From: an uncultured Christensenella sp.
GTDB taxonomy: Bacteria; Bacillota; Clostridia; Christensenellales; DTU072
Length of the DNA stretch: 45,322 nucleotides
NCBI GenBank assembly: GCA_905210905.1
Contig: CAJLYQ010000008.1
Location: forward strand, 1 to 45,322
Reading direction: 5' to 3'
Made by a program: the position numbers and the translations under genes. The notes beneath the pieces are model-generated. The model did not search any database. It was not told the origin of the DNA and saw only the letters and a program-made list of their open reading frames with translations. How positions within the stretch are numbered: position 1 is the first letter of the stretch; each line of letters begins with the position of its first letter. Positions 44,864-45,322 of the stretch are shown one piece after another.

Positions 44864-45322
44864 TGTTCACCTCAAAGATTTTCGCCGCTTTGCCGCTTTT
44901 TACAAGCTTTGCGTCGTTACAGAATCCGAGTTGCAACATACGTCGTATCTTCTCCGAGTCGTCTTTGCGCATTATTTCGCTCTTTTCCGCAACCGAACGT
45001 AACTCTTCCATTCGACATTCCATTTCTTTTATTTGTTTTTGTAAATCTTCTGCGGTTTCTTCAAGCGTCTTCTTTGCCGCTATAAGTTCTTTGGTGGTCT
45101 TTTCTACGGACGCGTCGCCGTCGGAACAACGTTTTATCGCCGCTTTCATATCGGCCCCTACGGTCCTTATTTTTCCGATAACGCATATAAGCCCGGTAAG
45201 AGAACCGATAATAGACACTATAAACGTAATCGCGTTTTTTACAATTTCACTTTGAAAAACTTCTTTGAAAACGTCTTTAGGTTCTCCCCCGGAAACTTCT
45301 TCCGTCTCTTCCCCCGTTGCAT
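44847..45322 (-). CDS. Membrane-tethered coiled-coil protein, partial (N-terminus outside window)
   Basis: The frame is open to the right edge; the visible part is about 158 residues. The start of the shorter reading (GTG 45218) lies inside a hydrophobic helix, so the true start is probably beyond the window. Visible order: acidic segment (EETEEVSGGEP), one membrane helix (about 45236-45160, 'IVKNAITFIV' and 'SIIGSLTGLICVI'), then a long coiled coil (EETAEDLQKQIKEMECRMEE) and a basic tail. Such proteins occur in phage lysis or ejection gene sets, but the family is not recognised. Confidence 0.6.
   Translation of the reverse strand, partial: ATGEETEEVSGGEPKDVFKEVFQSEIVKNAITFIVSIIGSLTGLICVIGKIRTVGADMKAAIKRCSDGDASVEKTTKELIAAKKTLEETAEDLQKQIKEMECRMEELRSVAEKSEIMRKDDSEKIRRMLQLGFCNDAKLVKSGKAAKIFEVNNAKEE

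Larger units (their letters stand above)
34200..45322. mobile_element. Phage-like mobile element, left end in window, right end outside
   Basis: From where the substrate-binding gene breaks off (between about 34190 and 34209) to the right edge, all genes are minus-strand, overlapping and of non-housekeeping type: membrane proteins, coiled-coil protein and a giant polyvalent protein with MuF-C-like and ART-PolyVal-like domains, families known from phages and conjugative elements. No integrase, transposase, capsid, portal, terminase or conjugation gene is visible, so the class is undetermined. No attachment repeat can be tested because the other end is missing. A chimeric assembly is an alternative. 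Confidence 0.6.

Overview
The window looks like a chromosomal segment of an uncultured, moderately low-GC Firmicute, most likely a gut Clostridia lineage. The evidence is gene order: rpmB divergent from asp23-like/fakA-like/recG, and a comM-dprA-topA-trmFO-hslV-hslU block of the kind seen in Bacillus and Clostridia (here without xerC or codY), with strong AGGAGG-type ribosome binding sites and SigA-like promoters. No species can be named from the sequence alone.

Left end (1-15.9 kb): the tail of a plus-strand XRE-type regulator, then minus-strand genes. A tRNA cluster (Gly-Cys-Leu in transcription order) has its own promoter and terminator. Upstream of it is an apparent operon of two giant tandem paralogous lipoproteins (about 2,626 and 2,032 residues) built from BspA-type leucine-rich repeats with InlB/Flg_new-like beta-grasp repeats, followed 12 nt later by a divergent HisRS-fold (HisZ-like) gene.

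Centre (15.9-33.7 kb): housekeeping genes. recG, the fakA/yloV homologue and asp23-like form one minus-strand unit, divergent from rpmB. An iscS-iscU operon has a good promoter and two perfect inverted repeats in its leader. Then a long, tightly packed and often overlapping run: a membrane-anchored Ig-like protein, comM/yifB, dprA, topA, trmFO, hslV, hslU, hisS and trxA. This run combines DNA uptake/recombination, topology, tRNA modification and charging, and proteolysis.

Right end (34.2-45.3 kb): a plus-strand ABC-transporter substrate-binding lipoprotein is cut off after about 100 residues. It meets a phage-like or other mobile element that continues past the window edge. Visible element genes, all minus strand and overlapping or nearly so, are a membrane/coiled-coil protein, two multi-pass membrane proteins, an Ala-rich coiled-coil protein, and a giant polyvalent protein of about 2,700 codons. 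The giant protein carries a zinc-metallopeptidase signature (HEYTH), an ART-PolyVal-like ADP-ribosyltransferase region, a MuF-C-like domain and a long LPD38-like C-terminal part. Its N-terminal modules are separated by a recurring [I/V][K/R]YS[L/V]K motif, and one in-frame TGA splits the reading frame near its 5' end. I consider this cassette the most novel part of the window. A plausible but unproven model is an ejected, modular effector protein that is processed at the repeated motif.
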